Shown here: positions 55,916 to 64,000 of the stretch, in pieces
Layout of the letters: every line of letters begins with the position of its first letter
Numbering within the stretch: position 1 is the first letter of the stretch
NCBI GenBank assembly: GCA_026989395.1
Contig: JALSJK010000072.1
Location: 1 to 64,000, forward strand
Direction: 5' to 3'
DNA length: 64,000 bases
Origin: Methylomonas sp.
GTDB taxonomy: Bacteria > Pseudomonadota > Gammaproteobacteria > Methylococcales > Methylomonadaceae
Translations under genes and position numbers: made by a program
The notes under the pieces: generated by a model
Told to the model about the DNA's origin: nothing
Database searches by the model: none
The model's input: the letters and a program-made list of their open reading frames with translations, nothing else

Positions 55916-56510
55916 ATTACTCACTTAATATTACTAAACTCGCCAGATCAAATCCGGCTTAAAAAAAACTCACCGATTAAATCGGCACGGAATCAAATCA
56001 AGTTGATCACAGCTGCATTATAACCGGAAAATTTGTAGGAAAATGAAGAAAATATTAAATAAATTCCATATTTAGGAAAATCTCCCGTTAAAACCCGAAT
56101 ATTTATTAACAATTCAATTGTCAAACAAATTCTGTTTTTATTGGAGGAATCATTTATCTGCTTAAAACAGCATAAACAATAACGTTTATTTTCAGTGGCT
56201 TAAAAACATGCTATCCTTGCTGCCGACCAACAATTAGTATTTATTGTTAGAAAAAAATCGGCAGCTATAATTTTTATTGAACCTTTTAAAAAAATATTAA
56301 TTTTCTCACTAGCCCCGGCAATCAGTGCCGATAAACCATTTCATTTAATCCAAATCTCGCCAAGTTGAGTTCTTGGAACCCACTCAAGACCTTGCTCAAT
56401 AGATGCAGTGCAAAGTATAAACATTTTGGCCGACTTTTAACCCCATAAGCGCTATTCAGTAATATCCTGAACAGGTTCTTAGACTATAATTCGCATCTTA
56501 CTTTTCAATA
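55916..56510. other. Long intergenic region between csp and the acyltransferase gene
   Basis: No protein frame recognised. Three stem-loops: GCTGCCGA/TCGGCAGC (56219-56265, with an inner AACAAT/TTGTT helix), CGGCA/TGCCG (about 56320-56336), and TTGAGT/ACTCAA (about 56364-56389). The csp 5' leader takes the left part. The right part could hold a small RNA or the leader of the acyltransferase gene. Confidence 0.4.
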
Positions 56511-57407
56511 TTGCTTTTCATTCATATCATGCATCGGGTTCTTTATTACACGGTTTTACCACTTTTCTGGTCAATTTCCCTGCTTCCTATCTCAGTTCTA
56601 TATCTTTTTTCTGATTTTTTATATTTCATTATTTTTATACTGCTTGGCTATCGAAAAAAAGTGGTATTGGAGAATCTGAGAAATGCCTTCCCCGACAAAT
56701 CAAAGCATGAAATTGATCAAATTATGCGCGACTATTACCATTATCTCTGTGATTTGCTGGTAGAAGTTCTGAAAGGCGCCACAATGACCAAAGCAGAATA
56801 TCAGCAACGATGGACTGCCGAAGCCACAGAAGTTAATAAAATTCATGCACAAAATCGCAGTGCCATTTTTATTCTAGGTCATTTTGGAAACTGGGAGGCC
56901 GCCGCCCCGGTTTGTACTTTTAATTCAAATTACCATGTCAACATTATTTATAAACCCATCGCAAACAGTTATGTCGAAAAACTAATCAACAAAATAAGAA
57001 CCCGATTCGATAACAAAGTGACGCCAATGGATAAAATATTGCGGCAAATGATCAAGGATAAAAACAAACACGATTTGATTGCCTATGCCTTTGTCTCAGA
57101 CCAATCACCATCTCCCAAAAATGCCTACTGGATGGAGTTTTTGAATCAGGACACGGCCGTTTTTACGGGGGTTGAAAAAATCGCCCAAAAACTGAATATT
57201 CCTGTTATCTATATCTCGGTACAACGTAAAAAGCGCGGCCACTATCATATTCAGCCAACGGTACTGTTTGAAAACCCAAAAGAAACGCAGGAAGGTGAAA
57301 TCATGCGTGCCTTTATGAAACATCTTGAGCAGGATATCATCAAAAATCCAGCTTGTTGGTTATGGTCGCATCGAAGATGGAAACACAAACGCACCCAAAG
57401 TCCTTAA
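56511..57407 (+). CDS. LpxL/HtrB-family lipid A acyltransferase
   Basis: A 298-residue inner-membrane lysophospholipid/lauroyl acyltransferase-like protein. An N-terminal membrane segment (VLYYTVLPLFWSISLLPISV) is followed by the acyltransferase core with the HxxxxE catalytic pair (LGHFGNWEAA), then YKPIANSYVEKLINKIR and the C-terminal WLWSHRRWK, characteristic of the family. It adds a secondary acyl chain to lipid A. The start is an ATG-like codon at 56511 or the ATG six codons later (MHRVLYY). Confidence 0.88.
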   Translation: MLFIHIMHRVLYYTVLPLFWSISLLPISVLYLFSDFLYFIIFILLGYRKKVVLENLRNAFPDKSKHEIDQIMRDYYHYLCDLLVEVLKGATMTKAEYQQRWTAEATEVNKIHAQNRSAIFILGHFGNWEAAAPVCTFNSNYHVNIIYKPIANSYVEKLINKIRTRFDNKVTPMDKILRQMIKDKNKHDLIAYAFVSDQSPSPKNAYWMEFLNQDTAVFTGVEKIAQKLNIPVIYISVQRKKRGHYHIQPTVLFENPKETQEGEIMRAFMKHLEQDIIKNPACWLWSHRRWKHKRTQSP

Positions 57408-57513
57408 ATTAACAATTTGCTATCATTTGGGTGCGACAAAATGACACATTCAAACCCTTGAGAAAAAGCGTTAGACTAGGCTAAACCTAACCAAAACTAA
57501 TTCTCTGTATTAA

Positions 57514-58236
57514 ATGGATATAAACAGAAAGCACGACAAACCACCATCCAGGGCAATTAAATTTGATGCCAGTCTTGCCAAACAAACTGCATACCATGAA
57601 GCAGGACATGCAACAGCCATTTATCTTTAAAACAAGCAGCACGAATTACCCGCTGTTTTTTTTCAGATTTCTACCGGACAGTTCTGTGGTAATAAAATCG
57701 ATCATAAACAAACTTCTTCCGCAAACAACACTTCTGTTGAAGGCGGTCTGTTAATTCAGAATTTACCAGTCTCAGCCATCGCTGCTAAAAACCAATCGTC
57801 AACTATAGCCCAGCAGAAACTACAAATAGCCTATGAAGCTGATATAGTTAATTTACTGGCCGGACCAATCGCTGAAGCTAAATATATTGCTTTACGAGAC
57901 GACGAAGTCTTTAATCCGTTATTGATATCTGTTGAATCCCTCAAATTTTACGGCGGCAAATCTGATCTTGAGCAAGTCAATGCTTATCTTGATAGCTTTA
58001 TAGCTAATTCGCACGAACGAAAACAAAAACTGGCCGAATTATTTACCAAAGCCTTCCACTTTGTGGATGACAGACGTAGCTGGAAAGCAATTGCTAGTCT
58101 GGCAACCTATATCCTAAACAGTAAGGATCACGTTATATCTTGTGAACAAGCTTTCAGTATTCTTGATGAATGCTATGTATTGCTTTCTAAAGTCATAGAA
58201 AAAACCAACTACAACTACGGTACAAGCATGAAATAA
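57514..58236 (+). pseudogene. M41-like zinc peptidase gene with one in-frame TAA
   Basis: From ATG 57514 the frame gives MDINRKHDKPPSRAIKFDAS, then QTAYHEAGHATAIYL with the HExGH zinc motif of M41 (FtsH-type) peptidases. A TAA at 57628-57630 (codon 39) comes right after it. The same frame then stays open for a further 201 codons to 58236, with family-like segments (YEADIVNLLAGPIAEAKYIA). There are no AAA+ parts, so it is a stand-alone peptidase. Most likely a nonsense mutation (AAA to TAA fits) or a sequence error; a recoded stop is less likely. Confidence 0.75.
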
Positions 58237-58524
58237 CTTGAACAACTGGCTTGTCTTTTTATCCGTCTTCTGCGTTGTAAAAATAGTTACATAGCTGGCT
58301 GCACCTATTGCTACGCCTTGAATAAAAATAAAAATACTGCCCCAGTTGCCCAACTTATTCCTAGCTCGTTCCTAAACTTTTTGTTTCTCTAGAAACAAAA
58401 AAAACACCGCTAATTATCGCTCGGTCAAAAAGACACTTTGATGCTGAGTTACTACTGTCACTAGTGTTATACTTCAATTCCTGCAGACTCGCATTACTCG
58501 CATTATTAGTGTTCCAAAAAGCCA

Positions 58525-60792
58525 ATGCATCATTTGTTTGAAAGCCTTTCCTTAAATATTCTGATACTCAATATTACCCCGCTGGAGCACGAAAACAGAT
58601 TTTCTTTTGAAATCAAATTCCTGAATAAACAAGCCAGCCATTTCTTAGGGTATCCACCGGAAGACTTGCAGCACAAAACCATTTATGAAATCACCAGCCC
58701 GGAAGTCCCTGCCGAATTCTGGAATGATGCCTTCAGGCAATATCAAGAAGATGCCAGCCAAAACTCTTTTTCTACAAAATTGCTTGATAACAATAATAAC
58801 TCAATCGATTGCCTGATTTCTTTCTCGCAACTACCTGCCGATAATCCGAATAATCAAGAATATCTCATTTTTCTCCAAAAAAATACCGATCTTGCCAAAT
58901 GTGAACAGGATCTATCCATTATGCGTTTGGCTATTGAACAAAGTGTCTGTGCAGTAATGATTACTGACGCCAAGGGCCGTATTGTCTATATCAATCCGAA
59001 ATTTATCGAATTAACCGGTTTTTCCAAATCGGAATTACTAGGTGCTAATCCAAGAATATTCCAGTCTGGCTACACTTCTCCTGAACAATATCAAGCCATG
59101 TGGGAATCATTAACCCAAACAGGGAGATGGCAAGGAGAATTAAAAAATAGAAAAAAAGACGGGGAAATTTACTGGATCAAGGAAAAAATCACTGCTATCA
59201 GAAATAATCGCAATGAAATTACCCATTACCTATCTATCGAAGAGGACATTACCCAGAACCGGCAAGTGAAATCAGCTTTAACAGAAAGCGAAGCAAGATT
59301 TAGCCAAATGGCCGATATGACTGGTGAATGGCTTTGGGAACAAGATCCACACGGATTCTATATATATAGCAGTATCGCGGTAAAGAAAATTTTGGGTTAT
59401 CTTCCGGAAGAAGTCATCGGCAAACATTACAGTGAACTGTTAACACCGCAGGACAAACAAAAACATACCAAGGGATCATCATCATTACGGCCATTTTATT
59501 CGCTGATTAATTACTATCGGCACAAAGACGGCCACCAGGTAATTACGGAATCAACCGGACTACCAATAAAAAATCATGCCGAAAAAGTAACAAAATGGCG
59601 AGGCGTCGACCGGGATATTACCGCTCAAAAGCATTTTCAAGATGCCCTGATCGAGAGTGAAAAACGTACCCGCCTGATTATTGAAAGCGCCCTCAATGCG
59701 ATTGTCATTATCGATTCTTATTGTATTGTTGATGACTGGAATCATCATGCCGAAAAAATGTTTGGTTGGTCACATCAAGAAGCTATCGGTCAGCGCGTTG
59801 ATGAACTCATTATTCCTAAGCGTTTACGGCCTTTGTTTCACAAAGGAATAAGAAAGTTTTTGAAAACCGGAAAATCAAAAATAATCAATAAACGCCTGGA
59901 AAGCTTTGCGATCCGCCGTGATAACAGTGAATTTCCAGTCGAATTCAGTCTTTCACCCTTACAATTGGGAAACGCATTCATTTTTAGCGGTTTTATTCAT
60001 GACATTACCGCCCGCCGAAGAGCAGAACAACAAATTCGTCAGGCACAGATTAATCTTGCCATCACTCAAAGCGAATTTAAAATTGCTCATCAAATCCAGT
60101 CCACCCTCTTGCCTTCAGCGCCAATCAACACCCCCCAATTTGAGATTACTGGCCTGTGCCTCCCAGCCGATCAAGTTGGAGGAGATTATTTTGATTATTT
60201 TTATCGCGATAAAAAATGTCTGGATTTTGTAATTGCAGATGTTTCCGGCCACTCAATCGGACCGGCATTGTTTATGGTTGAAACACGCAGTGTTATTCGC
60301 GCACAACTAAATAAATCAGCCAGCCCGTCGGTAACTCTGGATATGCTTAATAGCGTATTATTTCAAGATCTGGATAATGCTGATTATTTTATTACTTTAT
60401 TTTATTGCCAATATTTTCCGGATAGCCAGGAATTATTTTTTGCAAATGCCGGGCATCCACCGCCATTAATTTTTCGCCACGGAGAAAACCAATGCACTCA
60501 ACTTGATGCTGAAGGACTGGTTCTTGGCGTACGAAAACGGGTCATTTTCGAAGAAAAAAAACTGGCACTCGAAAGCGGTGACTTAGTCCTGCTTTATACT
60601 GACGGACTTACTGAAGCAGAAAACCAGCATGGCGAATTTTTCGGTATTAAACAGGTTTGCCGGATTATTTCTGATAATGCAAAAAAGCCGCCAAATAAAA
60701 TTATTGAAACACTCATTTCTGAACTTAAACAATTTCGGGGAAATGGAACTTTTATTGACGATATTACCTTGATGATTTTGAAGATTTTATAA
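58525..60792 (+). CDS. Multi-PAS SpoIIE-type serine phosphatase
   Basis: A 755-residue cytoplasmic protein with four PAS-like segments: about 1-125, 130-255 (ITDAKGRIVYINPKFIELTG), 260-385 (ILGYLPEEVIGKHYSELLTP) and 390-510 (MFGWSHQEAIGQRVDELIIP). A helix linker follows, then a C-terminal PP2C/SpoIIE domain (about 545-755; LPADQVGGDYFDYFY, VIADVSGHSIGPALFM, GDLVLLYTDGLTEAEN). Such RsbU-like proteins dephosphorylate an anti-sigma-factor antagonist on a sensed signal. No antagonist or kinase is adjacent. It is the first of a signalling group with the next genes. Confidence 0.9.
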   Translation: MHHLFESLSLNILILNITPLEHENRFSFEIKFLNKQASHFLGYPPEDLQHKTIYEITSPEVPAEFWNDAFRQYQEDASQNSFSTKLLDNNNNSIDCLISFSQLPADNPNNQEYLIFLQKNTDLAKCEQDLSIMRLAIEQSVCAVMITDAKGRIVYINPKFIELTGFSKSELLGANPRIFQSGYTSPEQYQAMWESLTQTGRWQGELKNRKKDGEIYWIKEKITAIRNNRNEITHYLSIEEDITQNRQVKSALTESEARFSQMADMTGEWLWEQDPHGFYIYSSIAVKKILGYLPEEVIGKHYSELLTPQDKQKHTKGSSSLRPFYSLINYYRHKDGHQVITESTGLPIKNHAEKVTKWRGVDRDITAQKHFQDALIESEKRTRLIIESALNAIVIIDSYCIVDDWNHHAEKMFGWSHQEAIGQRVDELIIPKRLRPLFHKGIRKFLKTGKSKIINKRLESFAIRRDNSEFPVEFSLSPLQLGNAFIFSGFIHDITARRRAEQQIRQAQINLAITQSEFKIAHQIQSTLLPSAPINTPQFEITGLCLPADQVGGDYFDYFYRDKKCLDFVIADVSGHSIGPALFMVETRSVIRAQLNKSASPSVTLDMLNSVLFQDLDNADYFITLFYCQYFPDSQELFFANAGHPPPLIFRHGENQCTQLDAEGLVLGVRKRVIFEEKKLALESGDLVLLYTDGLTEAENQHGEFFGIKQVCRIISDNAKKPPNKIIETLISELKQFRGNGTFIDDITLMILKIL

Positions 60793-60795
60793 ATC

Positions 60796-62083
60796 ATGGC
60801 CGAACAAAAAACAGAGATTCAAAAAGCTTCATTGAACAGCGATCATAAACTTTCAGATCTGTTCCAGATTCTGGAGATCACCCGAAACCTTGCCATCAAT
60901 AATGATCTTCAATCGCTACTGAGCCAAATTGAACATGCTGTTGTTGATATTTTTCAATGCGAGCGAGCAACCGTTTTTGTTTACGATAATAAAACTGATG
61001 AGTTGTTTAGCTTTGTCAATCAAAGACAAGAGTGTGTGCGAATGTCTGCCACACAGGGAATTGCCGGTTTTTGCTTTCAGAACAGCAAGGTTTGTAAAGT
61101 AGAAGATGCCTATAGTGACGAAAGATTTAACAAAATTATTGATCAAAAAAACCGGTTTTCGTACTTCTAATATTCTGGCTTGTCCTTTGTATGGCAGTCA
61201 GCAACATCGCTTAGGTGTCCTGGAAGTTATTAATAAAGCATCTGGCACTTTTGATCAATGGGATGAAACATTAATCATGACACTTGCCGCTCAGTGCGGA
61301 ATGGCCATTCACAGACAATTTCTGACTGAATAAACCATTGAAAAACAACGAATTAAAAGAGATCTTGATTTGGCCAGAAAAATTCAAATCAGTTTATTAC
61401 CCAAATCCCCACCTGCTATTCAAGGTTTTGATGTTTTTGGCTGGAGTCAGGCAGCAGAAGAAACCGGTGGTGATTTCTTTGACTTCCTCGATTTAAAAAA
61501 TGGCCAATTATTATCTTGCATTGCCGATGTAGCTGGTCATGGCATTGGATCAGCCATACTTGCCGCTGAATGCAGCGCCTTACAAAGATCAGCCTTTACG
61601 TTGGAGCCTGATATTCCAAACAGTCTGACACATATCAATAAATTACTATGTGAAAATATTCCCGATAATTATTTCATTACCGCTTTTTTTTGCTCGTTAA
61701 ATGCTAACACATCCACTCTGGATTTTATTTCAGCAGGTCACGGGCCGGTATTACTGTTCCGATCTCAAAAAAATCTAGTTGAGCATCTACCCATTCACGA
61801 ATTACCCTTAGGTATATTCTCTGATACTTCTTATAAACGGCTGGAATCAGTTCAGTTACATTCCGGCGATATCCTGGCGGCTTTTACCGATGGATTCTAT
61901 GAATGGGAAAACCCGCAAGGTTTAAGTTTTGGTATCGAAAATATTGCCAAAACCATCATAGAAAATCAGAACCTCAGTGCAAAAGCAGTGGTTACTGCTA
62001 TTTACCAGAGATTATTGCATCATTGTCAACATATCGTCCAGGCTGATGATATTACTGCAATCATCATCAAAAAGTTACAATAA
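60796..62083 (+). pseudogene. Broken GAF-SpoIIE phosphatase (frameshift and in-frame stop)
   Basis: Three open pieces together make a GAF plus SpoIIE phosphatase: 60796-61170 (GAF first part), 61106-61333 (GAF second part, another frame) and 61370-62083 (phosphatase, IADVAGHGIGSAILA, GDILAAFTDGFYEWENP). A run of seven A at 61145-61151 changes frame (six would keep it). A TAA at 61331-61333 then interrupts between GAF (HRQFLTE) and the linker (TIEKQRIKRDLDLARK), which is otherwise continuous with the phosphatase. Could be sequence error, phase variation or decay. It starts 3 bp after the PAS-SpoIIE gene's stop. Confidence 0.8.
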
Positions 62084-62097
62084 TTTTTTACACCGCA

Positions 62098-62205
62098 TTA
62101 ATTTTGTTCAGCTAGTCGAGATTTTCTTTTCAATACAAGCCACAAAATCGACAAATTTATAACCACCTGAATCGTACTTGAAATTGCTACTATCATTGTT
62201 TTCAT
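62098..62205 (-). CDS. Possible 35-residue membrane peptide
   Basis: A short frame with a well-placed RBS (AAGGTGAG, 5 bp before ATG 62205) encoding MKTMIVAISSTIQVVINLSI and then LWLVLKRKSRLAEQN: one hydrophobic helix plus a basic tail. It ends just downstream of the broken phosphatase gene, on the opposite strand. Many small membrane proteins have this form; function unknown. Confidence 0.45.
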   Translation of the reverse strand: MKTMIVAISSTIQVVINLSILWLVLKRKSRLAEQN

Positions 62206-62407
62206 AGTTCTCACCTTAATAAATCAATTCATTCAGGTTTAGTATCGTCTCCAAATGATTACAATTCTGTGATGTAGTGGCCAGTTCTTTGTGAATTTTT
62301 ACCATCCAAAAAAAATGTATCCAAAAAGTTGGCAAAAATTAATGATCTTCTACACTGTATTTTAATAACAACTTATTTTTTATAGCAGCGACCAGGCTTT
62401 TTATCTT

Positions 62408-63628
62408 ATGACAAACAAAATTGACGTTCTCGCTATTGACGATGATAAGTTTGTCCAAAAAATGATCACTAAAGCACTAAGCTCCGATGATTTATCTGTT
62501 CGCACTGCCAACGACGGTGAATCAGGAATCAAGCAAGCTATCGATCAAGTTCCTGATATTATTCTTCTTGATGTCGAAATGCCGGGTATCAATGGTTATG
62601 AAGTTTGTGATCGCCTGCGTAATTCAGAAGCCACAAAAGACGTGCCTATCGTTTTTTTATCATCCCACAGCTCGCTCAGAGAACGTTTGCAAGGCTATGA
62701 AGTCGGGGCTGACGATTATCTGATTAAACCTTTTGAAGCCGAACATTTACTTGCCCGAATTAATGTTCTAATCAAATATTATCAGGAACGCCTGGAACTA
62801 AAACAGCAGTTTGAATTAGCTCAGAAAACAGCCATTATGGCAATGACTGGCTCGGGTGAGCTTGGTCAAGCCATGCAATATCTTGAACAAAGTTTGAGTT
62901 ATCATAATGTTGATGATTTGATCAACGGTCTGTTTGAAACAACCAATCAATTTTCCTTGAATTGCTGCATTATGATCGTTGATGATGGAAAATATTCCTG
63001 GTTCTCTTCTGAAGGCATCATCAGTCCACTTGAAAAAGAACTACTGGAAATGTGTGACAGGTCAGTTCGGTTTCTGGATTTCGGCGCTCGAACCATTATC
63101 AATTATCCTTTAGCCAGTCTGTTGATAAAAAACATGCCACTGGATGACATGGAACGGTATGGCAGAATGAAAGACCTTTTACCCATCCTGATTTCTGCCA
63201 TTAATACCAAAATCAACACCCTAAAAACCCAGGAATCATTAACCGAACAAAGCGTTAATCTACTTGAATCATTCAAAATGATTAAAAGTAACCTTTATCA
63301 CCTGGGAACCACTATCGTCAAAAATCGAAAAGATAGTCGAACCATCATGAGCAGCCTGGTCGAAGATCTGAATTATGATTTATTACGCATGGGGCTGGAA
63401 GAAGATCAGGAAGAATTTTTACTCAATCGTATTGACTCAGCCATCGAAGAGGCTATGATCCAAATTGATGCAGGCAAAGAAATCCGTGATGTACTGACAT
63501 TTATCCTGAACAACCTTCGAAATGTCATGGACAAACAGGAAACCTTGTTTAATGCGTTTACTGCAAGCCTGGCTACTGAATCTTCAGACCATGATGATGC
63601 CCTGGATGATGGCGTTGAATTATTTTAA
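62408..63628 (+). CDS. Response regulator with uncharacterised C-terminal region
   Basis: A 406-residue protein. The receiver domain (1-125) has DDD at 11-13, phospho-acceptor D55 (ILLDVEMPGINGYEVCDRLR), and Lys in LIKPFEAEHL. From about 128 on there is a coiled coil (YYQERLELKQQFELAQKTAI) and a region of about 250 residues with a GAF-like stretch (about 165-265, LINGLFETTNQFSLNCCIMI) and a helical end (about 280-390). No GGDEF, EAL, HD-GYP or DNA-binding motif is seen. It may signal through protein contact with the phosphatases upstream. Confidence 0.82.
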   Translation: MTNKIDVLAIDDDKFVQKMITKALSSDDLSVRTANDGESGIKQAIDQVPDIILLDVEMPGINGYEVCDRLRNSEATKDVPIVFLSSHSSLRERLQGYEVGADDYLIKPFEAEHLLARINVLIKYYQERLELKQQFELAQKTAIMAMTGSGELGQAMQYLEQSLSYHNVDDLINGLFETTNQFSLNCCIMIVDDGKYSWFSSEGIISPLEKELLEMCDRSVRFLDFGARTIINYPLASLLIKNMPLDDMERYGRMKDLLPILISAINTKINTLKTQESLTEQSVNLLESFKMIKSNLYHLGTTIVKNRKDSRTIMSSLVEDLNYDLLRMGLEEDQEEFLLNRIDSAIEEAMIQIDAGKEIRDVLTFILNNLRNVMDKQETLFNAFTASLATESSDHDDALDDGVELF

Positions 63629-64000
63629 ACGTTGCAATACCTTGTTCAAGGCTATATAAGGCAAAAGATTGGTCGGTTCGTTGGTATTAATTTGTAACAA
63701 AATCCCCTGAAACTCTTCAAATTGCATTTTTCTATCAGGATGCGCAAAATAATCCAGACAATTTTTTCCTTCCAAAATGATTTTTTTAACGATATCAGCT
63801 AGTGCTTGTTTAATATCGTCTCGTAATTCAAGAGTGATTTTTTTCTCCCAAAAGTCATGTTGTGGTAATGCTGATAATTTCTCATCAATCTCATTCAAAC
63901 CTAAAAAAACCTTTGTAGTTTCAAAAAGTTCCGAAATTTCCGCCATATCCCGACCAGTTTCCATTGCGACTGAAACCAAAACAGGAAAATCATCAAGCTT
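63620..64000 (-). CDS. C-terminal end of an NAD-glutamate dehydrogenase-like protein (partial)
   Basis: The frame enters from beyond the window and runs to a stop at 63620, giving the last 126 codons. LVSVAMETGRDMAEISELFE and the following FLGLNEIDEKLSAL, then FWEKKITLELRDDIKQALAD, resemble the end of the large (about 1600-residue) NAD-specific GDH family. No catalytic part is visible. The 3' ends of this gene and the response regulator overlap by 9 bp. Identification is moderate. Confidence 0.65.
   Translation of the reverse strand, partial: KLDDFPVLVSVAMETGRDMAEISELFETTKVFLGLNEIDEKLSALPQHDFWEKKITLELRDDIKQALADIVKKIILEGKNCLDYFAHPDRKMQFEEFQGILLQINTNEPTNLLPYIALNKVLQRLK

Overview
The window looks like a chromosomal piece of a type I (gammaproteobacterial, Methylococcales) methanotroph of fairly low G+C content, perhaps close to Methylobacter; the genus is inference. 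The grounds are a lanthanide-type methanol dehydrogenase (XoxF), a formaldehyde-activating enzyme, methenyl-H4MPT cyclohydrolase and a block of archaeal-like genes for C1 cofactor synthesis, set among ordinary gammaproteobacterial housekeeping genes (serS, orn, rsgA, uvrD, rnr-rlmB, pntAB). There are no rRNA genes and no CRISPR array. One tRNA gene, tRNA-Leu(CAG), is present.

Layout. 1-6.7 kb is a mobile, damaged region. Two Y1/REP-type transposase copies, identical over 883 bp except one base and in the same orientation, bracket an ECF sigma factor, its membrane partner and xoxF. An M67/JAMM peptidase remnant (carrying a 101-bp MITE) and a MASE1-domain remnant lie beside the second copy, and a decayed third transposase copy lies just after serS. 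6.7-19.4 kb is housekeeping: serS-crcB-orn (CrcB is a two-domain fusion), a Ste24-type protease with rsgA, gap-pyk, uvrD, a PuuD-like membrane protein, bcp and rpiA. 19.4-28.2 kb is the C1/tetrahydromethanopterin block: a minus-strand run of beta-RFAP synthase, ATP-grasp protein, mch, RimK-like ligase, CitG-like protein and fae, with a divergent ATP-grasp/HisA-like pair at one end and a nucleotidyltransferase/HAD pair at the other. 28.2-35 kb holds a diguanylate cyclase, pntAB, an SpmAB-type transporter and mtaB. 35-42.7 kb holds a very large, divergent glutamate-synthase-like protein followed by a CysJ-like diflavin reductase, with no gltD. 42.7-47 kb: rlmB, rnr, tRNA-Leu and two small lipoproteins. 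47-52.3 kb is an exported-protein region: two tandem paralogs of unknown function, two PEP-CTERM-like proteins and a sigma-54 activator without a receiver domain. 52.7-58.2 kb: type II NADH dehydrogenase, a DUF2782 protein, a fructosamine-kinase-family protein, a cold-shock protein, a lipid A acyltransferase and an M41-like peptidase gene with an in-frame stop. 58.5-63.6 kb is a signalling block: PAS-SpoIIE phosphatase, a broken GAF-SpoIIE phosphatase, a small membrane peptide and a response regulator. The window ends in the C-terminus of an NAD-glutamate dehydrogenase-like gene.

How the genes work together. XoxF would oxidise methanol to formaldehyde (or formate) in the periplasm. Fae condenses formaldehyde with H4MPT, Mch converts the methenyl to the formyl form, and the neighbouring genes probably build the H4MPT or methylofuran cofactors. 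PntAB links the NADH and NADPH pools, RpiA, Gap and Pyk serve central carbon flow, and the GltB-like protein with its diflavin reductase may use NADPH in nitrogen assimilation. The strongest leads for something undescribed are this GltB-like/diflavin pair, the one-chain fused CrcB, the EF-hand-like loop in XoxF, the unassigned genes around the C1 cluster, and the small palindromic or TA-flanked repeats that have entered coding regions.
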